From contig OX422207.1 of the NCBI GenBank assembly GCA_949130495.1, positions 828,852,073 through 828,916,072 of the forward strand: 64,000 bases of DNA, in the 5' to 3' direction. Origin of the DNA: Sambucus nigra. Its lineage: Eukaryota; Streptophyta; Magnoliopsida; Dipsacales; Adoxaceae. A program made the translations under genes and the position numbers. The notes beneath the pieces were generated by a model that ran no database searches, was not told the DNA's origin, and saw nothing but the letters and a program-made list of their open reading frames with translations. Shown piece by piece: positions 37,201 to 52,200 of the stretch (positions are counted from its first letter, which is position 1; each line of letters starts with the position of its first letter).

Positions 37201-40200
37201 GGGCCCAAATCAGAAAATGCCCACTTGGGCTATCCACACTCCATTAAATATTTAAAGCCCAGCACTCCACTTAAAAATCCAACCTCATTAGGAGAAAGCC
37301 TAGCCTCTTCTTTCTTTTCTTCTTCATCTAGCCAAACCCCAGCAGCCACACCACACGAACCAGCCACCCCACACATCGCCGGAGGTCTAAAAGTCACCGG
37401 ATCTAGTTGGAAATTATCGCCAAAGGTCGGGGCATCCATCTCTGGCCAGAAACAGGGCTGTTCTTGGCCGGAGGTCGAGGCATAGCGGAAGCGTATTAAT
37501 TACACTACGCAACAGTAGCAACAACAACAACAACAATAACAACAATGAAATGTAGAGGAAACTCACTCTAATTCTACATTTATAAAAGTCAAATTGTGAA
37601 TACAAATAAGGGCCAAAGGCCTTATTTATAGGGAGAGGTTAGCTTGCTAGCCAAGATAACCCTAAAGGCTAAAAGACTAAAAAGGACAAAATGAACAGAA
37701 TACAAAATAACCCCTAACTTACTTGGTTTCACCTAAAATAACTCATGGACGAAAATAACCTAACCTAGAATATTCCAAAGGAATATTCATTTATTCTACT
37801 AATAAAAATAAAATAAGCTATAATTAAAAATTGAAATTTCTCCCGGCTCAACCTCATCGCGCCATGTGTCACCAATATACATCACTTCGATTCAAAATAC
37901 TGACAAATATAGGGTTGATGTCGCTTCAACCCTATATTTTTATAAACACTGACAAACATCGTATAAGATTTCAAAACATATAGGGTTGATGTTCGCTTCA
38001 AAACAAAGTCATGGTCTCAAGTATACAGTTCATTCATGGTAATGGAAACTGCCACATGACACATTAAATCACATCAAGTGTAATACTTGCAAACAATAAA
38101 AGTACGCCTATCAGAACTCTATTGTCAATTGCGACCATAGTTGTCAAAGGAGAAAGGCGCACCAAGGCGCAAGGTCCCCATAGAGCCTAGGCACAAGGTG
38201 AAAGCCAAGGAGCACGCCTAATCGAAGTGAGGCGCAAAGTCTATAAAACATGCAAAATTGTATATTTACAATAATGAGATCATTTCTGATCTAAAATTTG
38301 AAATATGCATATATTACTAATGTACATGGTTGCGAAGAAACACATCAGAAGAAGATACAACTTATACCACCACATGAAAAAAAAAATATTTATTTAAATA
38401 TCAAATTTATTTAACAATTTAATTATCCAATAATCAACAAAGGAAAAGATATTGATATATATGAGGGGAAACAAAAGAAACTCCAATGTGTGAAAAGAAA
38501 AATCAAAACATATAAATTAGTCTATGATGCAACACTCTTGAAATTTAATTTTGTTTTTTTTCTTTTACCTAAGTAGGGACTAGTGAGAAAGATAAAGTTT
38601 CACTAAGAATCAAGGACTTATTTTTGTTATTTCCAAGGTAGAGAATCGATTAATCTTTCATATTCTATTGGAAAATATGTAAAATCAACATATCAGTCGG
38701 TCCATTATTGTATTGGGGGGGTTATCCAAAAAAATTTAATGAGGCGCGCTCGAGCCACACCTAAAGCCTATGCGCACAAGGCATGTGCCTTATTGAAGGA
38801 GCCTTGCCTGAGTGAAGCTATAAGCCCATATATGAAAAAGTCTGTAATGAATAGATTATATGTTTGATTGCACTGGAGTACGCCTCTATCTAACACTCTC
38901 TTTCTGAAGCCAATAACACTAATCAATTTGAAAGAGGTATTGGACATTATTGTGAAGTTTCCAAAGAGCAGAATGGTACCACGATACGAGACAAAAGAAC
39001 AATGTTCTCAACAAGCATGAATCTGCCAAAAGAGTATGGAAATCAATAAAGGTGGAAATAAGTCTTAATGTGAGACAACCTTAAATTCAAAATGCGTCTT
39101 ATGACATTTATATATAGGATTTCAAAACATATACGGTTGACACTCACTTCAAAACAGATCACTCTTGAAGTCATGGTCTCAAGTATACAGTTCATTCGTG
39201 CTAATGGAAGTAGCCACATGACACATTAAATCACATAAAGTGTAATACTTGCAAGCAATAAAAGTATACCTATCGGAACTGTATTTTCAGTTGTAACCAT
39301 AGTTGTCAGAAGCAAAAGGCGGACCAAGGCGAAAGGTCCCCATGGAGCCTAGGCGCAAGGTGCAGGGCAAGGGGCGCGCCTGATCGAAGTGAGGCGCATA
39401 GTCTATAAAACATGCAAAATTGTAAATTTATAATAATGAGACCATTTATGATCTAAAATTTGAAATATGCATATATTACTAATGTACATGGTTACGAAGA
39501 AACACTTCAGAAGAAGATACAACTTATACCACCACATGAAAAAATATATATGTTTAAATATCAAATTTATTTAACAATTTAATTATCCAATAATCAACAA
39601 AGGAAAATATATTGATATATACGAGGAAAAAAAAAAGATACTCCAATGTGTGAAAAGAAAAATCAAAATAACATATAAATTGTTCTATGATGCAACACTT
39701 TTGGAATTTAATTTTGTTTTTTTTTCTTTTGCCCAAGTAGGGACTAATGAGAAAGATAAAGTTTCACTATGAATCAAGGACTTACTTTTGTTATTTTGGG
39801 GGTGAAGAATCGTGTAATCTTTCATCTTCTATTGAAAAATATATAAAATCAACATATTAGTTGGTCCATTATTGTAATGGGGGAGTTATCCAAAAAAAAT
39901 TAACGAGGCGCGCTTGAGCCACACCTAGAGCCAAGGCACACAAGACGTGCGCCTCGTTGAAGGAGCCTTGCGGAGTGAAGTTATAAGCCCATATATGAAA
40001 AAGTCTATAATGAATAGATTATATGTTTGATTGCACTGGAGTACTCCTCTATCTAACACTTGCTCTTTCTGAAGCCATTAACACTAATCAATTTGAAAGA
40101 GGTATAGGACATTATTGTGAAGTTTCCAAAAAGCAGAATGGTACCACGATACGAGAAAAAAAGAACAATGTTCCCAACAAGCATGAATCTTCCAAAAAAG

Positions 40201-43200
40201 CATGGAAATCAATAAAGGAGGAAATAAGTCTTAATGTGACAAAACCTTATATTCAAAATACGTGTTATGAGATTTATATAAACACTAGCAAACATCGTAT
40301 AGGATTTCAAAACATATAGGGTTGACATTCACTTCAAAACAGATCTCTCTTCAAGTCATGGTCTCAAGAATACAGTTCATTCATGGAAATGGAAACTGCC
40401 ACATGACACGGTGGTTCACTTTTTGTATTATTCTTTTTAGTGATCTGTCACAACTCACAACTGACAATAGAGTTCCGATAGGCATACTTTTATTGTTCGT
40501 AAGTGTTACAACACAAACTCCTACTGTTCCATGCCCAGTGCTGCCAAAGATATATAAAAATTCTGGTGAAGATCAAACCAGAGTTACCTAATTCGCTGAT
40601 CCCCACTCCGTTCCACAAATCAGATCGCCCAACCCCAATCGCGGTGCATTCGCGACACAAATCGGAATCCATAGGGAAAATAGCGATTTACGTAAATAAT
40701 AACATCAATAGGTAAAGAAATGGAAAATTTTACTGCAAATAATGTTTGTTTCGTCATCGGACGTCATTTGTATGACGTCGGAAGTCGTAATCTAGTATCA
40801 TTTGTATGACGTCGGAAGTCGTAATCTAGTATCATCGATGGATTTCAGACATAACTTGATTTTTGTTGTCCTCAATAGAAGAGAGAAAAGAGAGGTTGAA
40901 TTTTCATCGATGGTGAAAGGGAGAGACCTCCCATTTGGATCCATAAAAAAAACCTAGATAATTGCACTCGGTAAACAAGAGACAGAGTCTAGTTTTTAGA
41001 TATAAAAAACATAAGAAATAGATGGGTTTATTGTTTGACAGTCACTCAAGACTATTTGGGACTATTACCCTCGGGATATTTCAGAAAACAGTTCTTGGAA
41101 CTATCCCATACGTCTAGAACTTGGCAACAAAATAAAAAGGTGACTTTTGGTACTTGGCAACAAAGTGATATGTCTTGGACTTATCAACAATATATATAAA
41201 AAAAAAAAAAAAAACAGCTGTAACCGATACTTGTGCGGACATATTGAAAAAGTGGCAGTTATCTATATGTATCTTAACTTTGATACTTTGTAATTACATT
41301 TGTACTCTTTAGTTGGTTAAAAATTGAGACTTAAAATATTTTTAGTTTAACATAACTCTACCTTATTAATTAATCATATATTTTATTCTGAGCATTAAAA
41401 TATAAAATAAATAAAATAAAATAAAAAAGAAATTATTTAAATAAAATAATTGAAAAGGTATCATAATATTAAAAAAAATACGGCTCACGATTATCAACTA
41501 AGAAATTTGAACTTTAAAATTAAAGAATATGCAAAAAAGGTGTATACAAAAATTTAATATTTAGCAAAAAGCAAAATTATTTTTATGGCTAAAAAAGTAA
41601 TAATATTAAGTCTTAAAAGCAACAATTTGACTTGGGTAATTAGGGAGTAGGGGTGGAGAATAACTTTTTTATATAAAAAATGGACGTAACATAAACAATT
41701 ATAAAAGTGGGGGAAAACATAAAAATAACCCTTTATTTAATTTTAGTATTTTATTGTTGTTGTATCACACTCTTCATATATGACCTTTATACAATAGACA
41801 ATACGAACCGAAAACAAGTTTCGAAGGAATTACGAGCCAGAGTAGCGTTCCAGCTAAGTGTACCCCCAACATACCGCAGACCGGCCAATGTAGCATACTA
41901 CGTACCCGTACCACGTACCAATGCGAAACACGATCCTGGTAACATTGGATCAAACTAAGATAAAAACTTTAATATATTCTTCGCGTTTTTTCTCCCCAAA
42001 AAATTGGTGTCCTCAATACATACAATAATCATAGTTACCTACTTTGTTTAGCAAGGTAATTCTGTATCTTTTAGCATTGACTGTGAGTTGAATGAATAAA
42101 CGGATGAAATTAAGAAAAAAATCGAAGAATTCAAAGAATGGTTTGGAACAAAGAAATGGAAGAACGAAAGTCGTATGGACTATATCACTCTTGTGGTTCC
42201 AACAATCTTCATAATTTTTATATAAATTGGGTGTTGCTCTTCAAGTGCGAATCCAAAAGTAACCATATTTCCTCAAATGAACCAAGTCTTAAATTCATTG
42301 TAAGAAGTAACAAATTAAGAAGCGAATAACGAGTTATCCCCCGTTCTAGAAGCATAAGGAAACCAAAAGGTTCAACAGTTAACATATAGTCAAAGTCCTG
42401 GATTCACATGTCGTTAAAGCTTACTCTTCAAATATAATTAAAATCCCACCTCATTCTATGTTTGTTCATGTCAAGAAAATACAAATGATAATTCTGTTAT
42501 CTATGCCCATCTTTCGATTGCCCCCAGTTGCATATAGAATTGACTGTATTCACCTCTCATAGTGTCATGGTGCACGCTGATTGGAGAGTCTAAATGTTCC
42601 CCTTGAGATTAGTCAGGAGCTCGAGGGGGGCTGGATACCCGAGATATAAAAAAAATGTAGAATTGATTATATGGATACCATATTTTGATTAATCATAAGG
42701 GAGTCAGTAAATAAACCAATAGAGTTCATCAAGGATAACCAAAGAAGTAGAGATTTTTTTATCTAAACATTATACAAATTTTATCTTTAAGTATTAGAAT
42801 AGGTCGGAATTTGTAGTTTGGAGAGAGAGAGAGAGAGAGGGGGGGGGGAACATTACATGGAATTAGACTATGTAACAGTGTTCTAAAAGGTGCGCCCTGG
42901 CGAAGCGTGAGAGAAATGCCCCGCATATGACTTATGTGCAATAAAAGGCGGCCAACGGGCGCGTAAGGCGTGGTCAACGGCGCCAAAGGAGCCTTTTTTT
43001 TTTGTTTTTTTTAAATGCTTTAGCAAAACGGCATCGTTTTAAACTACTTTTTTTTACAAACCGGACGAATATATTGTCCAAAACGATCAAAAGACAAACG
43101 TAAAACTCAAACCTCTCTAAATCTTTCTACCTCTCGTCCAAAAAAAAAACTTACATTGTCAACCGACTTCCGACCAAAACCTCCTATCCTCCGACACATT

Positions 43201-46200
43201 TTTTACTCCGACTCACTCATTTCCGACTCTAACCTTCAGATTTTATGCGTCTCTTTTTTCTCATTTTTTTGGCTAATCACTTCAGTTTTTTTGTTTTCCT
43301 ATTTTCAGTCCTAACTCTGACTCTGAACTGAAAAATTACGTTTTGACAATATAAATACATTCAATGTTTTTTTCATTTGTTTCATTTGAAAGCTGAAAAA
43401 TACATTTCTTATATTGAACTGTTTTGTATTGATTATTGACATTGATAATTGAATGATGACTACCAAACATACGGATATATTTTCAAATTTCAAGGTATGT
43501 ATTATTTTGTTGTTTTACTAGCCATAGAATAATTAAAAAAATAATAAAAAAGGGAAAACGCTTTTTTACGCCTAGGTTACTAAGGCTTAAGGCTTGAGGC
43601 TTGACCTCTATGACTCGACAATGGCTCGTGCCTTTTAAAACCTTGCTATGTAGTACAAGCCATTCGATTATTTAGGTGTTATATAAGAATAATTAAGATT
43701 TTTATTGAGACTTCAGGTCAGCTCAAAAAACATGAGTTACAAAAATACACATTGTGTTACAATTAGAGCATCCAACCAACAATCAATTGGCTATAGGTAA
43801 AGAGGCCCCAAAATCTTATAAATTGATATGGAAGGTTTACAATACCCAATGTGGGGGCCCCTATGCATGACTAGGACAGCATATGCACATATTATACAAG
43901 GCATGGATGACATGGGCTAAAAACTAGACAAAACACATGAATGACATTGTCCGCACTAATATCATGTTAATATCCAACCCCAAACCAATTAGCATTAGGA
44001 GAAGGGGTCAAATGAAATTATATACATATGTATAAACAGTTAACTCACAGTATCAGGGTCTTAGACCTTGGCTAATCCCCGAAGCCATGTGTAGACCATC
44101 CAATCCAAAGAGACACAACTACGTAAGGCAATTCAACAAAGGTGTAAGCATCGCCGTAGATTCAAACTCGTAATCAACGCTTTATGAGACGCTCACTAAG
44201 GCTTGTACAATTGTCGGACTAACCCTAGGGTCTGGAAGGTTATAATTCCCAATGTGAAAGTTCATATTCTCAATAATTTCCTACTCAAAACTTCAGAATT
44301 CTTTGCTACATGGTTCAAAGTCTCGGCCGAGTCAACTCGGTATCGGCCGAGTTGACTCGGAATCGCAGGCCACCGAACCGAAACTGAGTCGCGATTCAAA
44401 AAAAAAAATTAAATCAGTAAAATATCGTAATATCTCGGCGATTCCGAGATATTTGGCCCAAATATCGGCCGAGACAGTAAAATCGGAGGAGCTATCGGCG
44501 AGATTGTTGTTGTTGAAGAGAAAAAAGAAGAAGGGAAGATGGAAAATGGTTAACTGAAGAAAAGAGAAGAAGGGACGAGGTAAAAAAAAAAACTGGTCTG
44601 CTTCGTCTTCTTACTCTGTTAGCTGCTTCTTCTTCTTTGTATTTGAAAGAAACCCTCTTTTGTCCTGTGTTTAAAAGTTAGTGGGATATAATGAAGAGGG
44701 CTGTCACTTTTTGACTTTTGTACTTTGTGTAAAAAAAGTTAGTGGGATGCCATCCGTCAGTTTTTTACTTTATTTTACTTTTTTACTTTATTTCTAAGAA
44801 TACTTAAAAGTAATATTTTGTAAAAAAAATATTTAGAATTCTTACGAAAAAAATGTTGACTTTCTACAAATTCCTAAAAATAATGTTTTGTACAAATTAT
44901 GTTTTGAATTCTTAAAAAAATGTTTAGATCTTCTAAATAATTCCTAAAAATAATGGTATGTACAAATAATGTTTAAAACTCTTTAAAAAATGTTTAGAAT
45001 TTCTAAACAATTCCTAAAAATAATGTTTTTGTACAAAAAAATGCTTAGAATTCTTACAAAAGTATTTAGAATTTCTGAAAATAATGTTTTGTACAATTAA
45101 TGTTTAGAAATCTTAAAAAAATGTTTAGAATTTCTAAGAATACCTAAAAATAATGTTTTGCACAAAAAATATTTAGAATTCTTTAAAAAAATATTTAGAA
45201 TTTCTAAAAATAATGTGTTGTAGAATGGTTATAACAAATTCCTAAAAATTCCAAAAATTAATTTTTTCTTCTATTTTAATATATTAATATTGGATTAATA
45301 TGGAATATTGAATCTGACAACTCCGTCGCGCTTCAATATAACCAATTGTCAATGCTATTCAAATTTAAGGATTGTTTTGAACGTATCTGATTGGTCCACA
45401 TTGTTAATCTTATTTTTTATATATTTTTTTTAATAAATTAGTTCTTAAAATTTTGTTTACCACTCTTTATTTCTAAAAAAATGGTAGAAATCTAAATTTT
45501 GTTTAATAGTTCATTTTCTGTACAAAATAAAAATATTTACTGCTAGTTATGTTTTAAAGTATTTTTTTTGTACTAAAAAAATGTTTAAAGAGAATTTATG
45601 TTTATAAATTAATTTTTTTGTACAAAATAAAAAATGTTTACAGATCACTTATGTTTAAAAGTTATTTTTTTATGTACAAAATAAAAAATGTTTACATGAA
45701 TTTTCATTTAAAAGCTCCTTTTTTACAAACTAAAAATGGTTACAACTCACTTATGCTTAAAAGTTTTTTTGTACAAAATAAAAAATGTTTACACTTGGAC
45801 TTATGTTTAAAAATGGTCACAACTCACTTAACTATTTCTAACTTCCTTAAGAAGTTTTATGCGTAATTAGATTGTTTTCTAACTTATATAATATTGTAAC
45901 TCACTTAACTATCACAACTCACAACTCACTCACTTAACTAGAACTTCTAAAGACATTATTTTGATGGACCCATAATACAAATTAAGCAAGTCTTTTTTAT
46001 CCAGTTTGGAGTGGTCCATTCATGAGAGAAAGAGTGAGCATCCACTTTAAAGTTGTGTTTACAATTATATAAATAACTTGAGCTGTAAAACAATATGGAG
46101 AATATGCTATAAAATAATAACATTTATACATATGCAGGGTAAAACAATATGGAAAATATCCCAAACCCTCTACTTCTTCTATTATTTTTTTTGTTAAAAA

Positions 46201-49200
46201 AAAGTAAAGTGGTGTCGTTTAGCAGAAAAACACAGAAGTATGTATCGGCGATAGGATACTATACGTCTGATACTTATGTATCGGGCAATACTTACTTATG
46301 TATCGCCGATACTTACAAAAAATGATACATCCACCGATACAACATGTTTTACCCTCAATACGATACAATAGGTCTGATACGGATCGTGTATCGGTCAATA
46401 TTGACAACATTGATCCCACCTTAATCCTTATTCCATCCACTACCAAACATGAGATGAGGTAAATTATCCGATCCCATGTCCTTATCATGCGTATCAAACA
46501 AATGTACAGCGGAAGAGTGGAAATGCACCCCAAAGTGCAAAAAGTGAAAACGTTGGGCACTGAAATGACGAAGAACTATCCCAAACCACGAATAACCCAA
46601 GATAAAAATCTAATTGAGATGTTGGAGTATTGATATACTAGGAGCGGTGTAATATTTGTGTAAACTAAAACAAAGGGAGCTAAAATATAAAGTGTAACCT
46701 AATTAAAATAGGTAACTAATAACCTAGAAATTATCACTATTAAGAATTTAGATAATAACTAATATTTATCTACTTATAATAAAATACTAATATATTTTTA
46801 ATATATTTACGATTCACACCAATTCATAAGGAGCGATTTCAAACCGGACTAAGTTTAAGCAAGGAATTTGTTTCAGGTATCTCCAATTCAACCCGAATGC
46901 TCGAGGAGGATGTTTACATGAGAGAGTCTCCCATGGGGGATGTTCAACAGAGGGGGAGAGTGAGAGAGGATTATCTTCTTTTTTACTTTATTTAGTCATT
47001 ATCTATTAGTTTATCCTTAAGTTATTACTTTTATTTTAACCTCTTAATTGGAGTTATTAGTTATGTAAGTTTATTATCAGTTGTATGGTAGATTTAGGTC
47101 TTTAGCTAGTTTTCTCCTTAAATAAGGCCCTTGTCCAGCCATTGTAATCAATTTGATGGAAATTAGGGTTTATTTTTAATATTTTCTTGCATTTTCAGTA
47201 TTGCAATGTAATTTTCATTTTACTAGTTGTTTGGTATTTTATTGACATTTTTAATTATAGCAATGGTTGAGATGAAAACTTCTAGAAGGTTCCATTAGTT
47301 AGTGTTGTCATAGATGGGTTGTCATGACAACTCATATTTAGCTAGTAGCTTCTAGAAGGTTTCTATTTTGACATGTGATATAATTGAAGGTAGTTAATGA
47401 CCCATGTGACATCACATGAGTCAAGACTCTTTCAACCAATAGGAGCTTAGGAGACCCCTTCTAGAATTTTGTCTCCTCCCCTATAAATACCCCTTCCCCC
47501 TCATTAATGATTAATTCTAATTTTGGGTATTAATTTTCTCTCTAGAGTGTGACTCTTTTATACCTTTGACGGCTTTCATTTTATGTCACAATCAATTTCA
47601 ATAGATTACAAATTTTTATATAAGCACCTAATATTTGAAGTACTATCATGGTACCTATGTTATGGAGTATTGCCATCCAAAACTAATTCGGAAGTTATAG
47701 CAATACACTGATTACATACCTTGAGCAGCTCCGTGTACGTTACTTCATTCTTCCCCACCATCCGATGTTCCATTAAATTCAAACATTTATTGGCATAATT
47801 TGCACTAGGCATTTGAGCACAAGCTCCCAAGAAATTATTGTACATGGGCAAAAGAGGATAGATATTTGGGTTTTCTCCAAACATAGTCATCAAATTGAAT
47901 GCCTAAACAAAGCAAACCAAAAGGACAAGAATAAAATTAGTATATTCCCACCAAGTTCGAACAAAATTAGTCAAAATTAGTGGAAAGACAAGCGATAAAC
48001 AAATAGCTTATGGTAGTATTTTAGATATTCAATTAAAAATTATAATAATAAAAACAATAAACCATTTCTAACCCAAGGAGAATAAATAAGTTTCCTAATA
48101 AGAATTGATGAGAACAGAAGAATGCAATAGGCGCATCTGTAATATAGTGCAAATTGTAATCCTTTATTTAGTTTATCATTATTGTATATTCTTATTTAGG
48201 TTAGAATATTATACAAGGGGGTGGAATATTTTTGTAGTGCCCTCTTTAGACTTTCTACCATTTTCGGTTATCTTGGCTAGCGAGTAACTTCGCCAATAAA
48301 TAAGGCCTTTGACCACTCATTGTATTTACTTTACATTATAACTAGGACTGTAAAATGAACCAAGCTACTCGAGTTCGGCTCGTGTTCGTTCAGAAAAAAA
48401 CTCGTTTGAGACAGGCTGACAAAATAAATGAGCCAAACTTGAACAAAATTTTAAGCTCGTGATCTTATTAAGCTCGGCTCGATCACCAATATCCATACTA
48501 AACTAGTGTGAAATAACCAAGCTACTCGAACTCGGCTCGTATTAGTTTTCCTAGAAGCTCGTTCGAGCTCCGATCGTAAGATAAATGAACCAAGCTTGAG
48601 CATACTTTTAGGTTCGTTTACATTTACAAACCAAGCATGAGCAACCTTAAGCTCGGTTCTGCTCGCCTCATTTTCACCCCTAATTATAATTTACTAATAG
48701 AAAGTTCTTATTAATTTGTGTTTGCTCTTATGTGTCATTTGTCGTATTAAGTCAAACTAGTATCAAAGCCATAAGCACCCTTCCAAATTGTTGTCGTCGT
48801 TGTAAAATCGTGAATGGCACCTCTAGACCCTATGCCCTTTGTTGGCCACAAACAATAGAAGTGGAGAAGGGTGAAGTCTCGTTCGACCTGGATAGAACAA
48901 CTAAGAAAACAAAGAAAGAAGAGGAGGAACCCACTAGATTGCAATCCCTACCAGTCCTAGATCTCCGTAAAGTAAAGAGAAGAGACCTACAAAGCAAGCG
49001 GACAGGGGAGGGCGCGGATCGATGTAGTTTACCAACGATTTCACTCCGATAGACCTCGATGTGCTCCAAAAAACTTCATCAGAGGGTCAATCTAGGTTTT
49101 CGAAGCCCTAAATTAATTTTCGACACCAAAGGGGGGCCACTTCTACCAAGATAGGAGACAAAAGAGTAGAGAGGGAAGAATGAGATCGAGGTGGGATGCA

Positions 49201-52200
49201 ACGTCAAGGAACTAGCCACGACGACAGTTGGACTACCGGCAAGGACGCATTTGGGCAAGACTTTGTACCTGCAGCTAGGGTTTCTTTGAGACCCTAGTGT
49301 GTTGTGATGCAAGGAAGGTGTTTGGGTATGGACTCAGCCCTGAAATCAGCGAGGATAGGGTTTTGTCTTACTCTAAAGCAGTTTAGGGCCATTTTTAAGC
49401 ATAGGACTGGCTTGTTTGTGCCCAATGGAGATCTAATTTTGGGCTTAGCAAATTCCAGACATTATTTGACTTTGTGCTTGATGACGAGAGGAAGATTTGG
49501 GCCTGATTTGCTTAAAAGGAAATGGGGTTTTGTAGTTGGAAGTGATTGACTTAGGCCCAGTAACATAAATGGTTTGACAGATTTGGGCCTGAAGTTTGGT
49601 GGATGTTCATGTTTATACTTTACTTGGAGGCCCAAATGCGTCAATTAGATGACTATTTTTTGTGCTGAAACTTCACGAACAAAAAAAATCCAATATGGCC
49701 CAATTCTTTAGGAAGCCATTGGGTGATAAAATTTTGGGCCCTCCCTAAATTATGGTAAAATAACTTTTGGGGCCCAAAATATTTCATTTCCTCTTCGGCG
49801 ACATATTTTGATATTTTGTCCACTCATCTCCAAATTTTAAAGCTCGAGGACAAGCCTTTTCCAAGGAAGGCAGAGCGATGAAAAGGGAGGAGTGCAAGGG
49901 GCTTAATGCAATAGCGTTAAAATGTACTCCTTTATTTGACATATTTAGTCTTTTTACCTTTTTAGGGTTATCTTGGCTGGCAAAACAGCTTGAACTTTTG
50001 GCATATTCTTATAGTGCCCTCTACAGTCTTTTTACCTATAGCCTATAGATAAGGTCTTTGGTCAAGCGTTGTATTCACTTTAAATTATATTTTAGTGAGA
50101 GAAATTTATTTTTAATGTGACAGAAAAAGTGTCATTAAGTTACTCATCGAAAACTGTCTGGTTGACCCCTCAATGATAATGTCAAGGTATTGAGACACCT
50201 TGTTGCCTATCCCAGTAAATAAAGCTGATTATTTCATGTATTATCTAAAGTATTTACTAGTCTAGTAGACAGCTAGATTACAACTATTATATTACTCGAA
50301 AAATACTGATAAAGTACATAAAAACTGATGATACCTCCTCTAGATAACCTCCTTTACACAGAGCTCGCATGATAAGAAGGTAGCATTTGTTGTCCATATC
50401 AATATCTTTTTCCTGCATTATTCTCCAAGTCTCCATGACAAACTGCACCAAAAGAAACTTTTTTCTGTAACTATTTCATAAAAAAAGCACCAACTTACTC
50501 AATTGTGATGGAAGTTTTATTATTAAATTACCATTCGTACAATGTTTGTAGAACACCTAAATTTATATTCTAATTTTTAGAAAGGAATCTATAAATGGAC
50601 GATTGGAGAAAATATTATAGTTGTGAATAATTTTGTGTAAAAGTGACTTTACACATAAAATTAGACTAATATTATTATTTTACACAGCCATTGGAGATGC
50701 TCTTACATGTGTGTGTGCGCGCGTATCAAATCAAAAACAATATGACAAGGTTTTCCTATAAGTGACTGTATGCACATATTGTTTTTGCTCTCTTTCTACA
50801 CAACTTTTATGGAGTGGTGATACTCTTACACTTTACATGCACCATGGTTCAACATGTGTAAAGCAAATTCGGTACTTACTACTTAGTAGGTACTAAGTGC
50901 AGCTGTACATTGCTTTATTCATATTTATCTATGTGGGGTATCCAAATCTCTAACTCATCCCACGGATATGGTTAGACCATCCATGTGGCACGCAAAAGTC
51001 ACATTATGGGAGGTGACCACAAGAGGATTCAACTCTTTACCCCTCCTTGTCATGAGGTAAGAGCTCGTGCTATTAGGCTACATAATTTGACAAATGGTAT
51101 GCTTGAAACCAATCACAACACTGAGACTATCCTCATATATTAGACAGAGCAAGACAAACCCATACCCAATGGTGTAGATTGATCTGTGTAGTGCAAGTGT
51201 AGAGATGCATAAACGCACAAATTACCGCGCAAAACTTCAATTGGTCATTGCGTAGTGTCAATAAAAAATAATATATGTAGGAAAAAGAAAATGCATTGTG
51301 AACCTACCAATGGATCAGGTGATCGAGCACAAAATTTAAGAATATAAACAAAATCATCAGCGCTCAACAAGTGGTTTCTGCATCCAAGATCAGACAGCAG
51401 ACTAGAAGCTCGGCTTCTCTCACCCAAACGAAGTGCATTAACAATTTGCAACTGCGCTGACCCCGTAATTGATTCGCTCCCATACCCTAGAAAAGCATGA
51501 CCTGCATATCAAGGCCTTGCAAGCTCAATACTCCTACATATATGTGTGTGTGCATATATATTCTTATGTAACCCTGTTTGTGTAAAAGAGATTGGAAAGA
51601 CACATAATACACTATTTGTGTTCTTCAGAGCAGTATATACAATGTTATATGACTATTTCATTACATGCTCACGGAAATAAGAAGCGGTTTTGTGTGCTAT
51701 GTAGCATTTGAAAGAAAATTTAGAAAAGTGTAAACTTCATGTCATAAGTATATACTTTAATAGGCACTAGATATGGGTGTTGCTCTAATATACCACGGTA
51801 CAATTTTTAAGGCGCACTATAAAATAACTTTTAAACGCACTGTGGTATTTTAGAGTAATATGTGGGGTGCCTTTAGCAGCACCCAGGAAAGGAAGGTGCA
51901 AAAGAATGTAGAAATAATGAGAAAAATATAACAAATTAGAAGATTCCCAGATAGGTTGAGAGTGGGATCCATAGATAGGTTGAGAGTGGGATCCATAGAC
52001 CACTGACTCTCACTCTTGGGAGCAAAATTCATCCTCTCTTCTATAAGCAAAACCTAAGCATAACTTCTTTTTTAAAATAGTAAGAATATATATTACAAAG
52101 ATGCATTTTGCTTTTAGTCCCTGGCACTTTATAACACTTAATAAAACTAGTGTTCGGTCCAAGCCTTTTGTATCTTTGGGATGCAGTCCCCCAACTTTAG

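Larger units (their letters stand above)
44305..46412. mobile_element. Probable non-autonomous DNA element with satellite-like interior
   Basis: The left edge has GGTTCAAAGTCTCGGCCGAG and the right edge, read inward, has TGTTGTCAATATTGACCGAT followed by many GTATCGG words. These are similar in layout but weak as inverted repeats, and no target duplication was found, so the two edges may belong to separate elements. The interior is AT-rich tandem repeat. Confidence 0.35.

Noticed and set aside
41707..41958. 83-codon frame with a hydrophobic start
   Set aside because: Lies in an intron, no known motif, composition like background, no splice or neighbour support.
44305..46412. One single hAT element with clear termini
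   Set aside because: Edges are similar in style but inverted similarity is weak and no 8-base duplication was found, so kept only as a low-confidence call.
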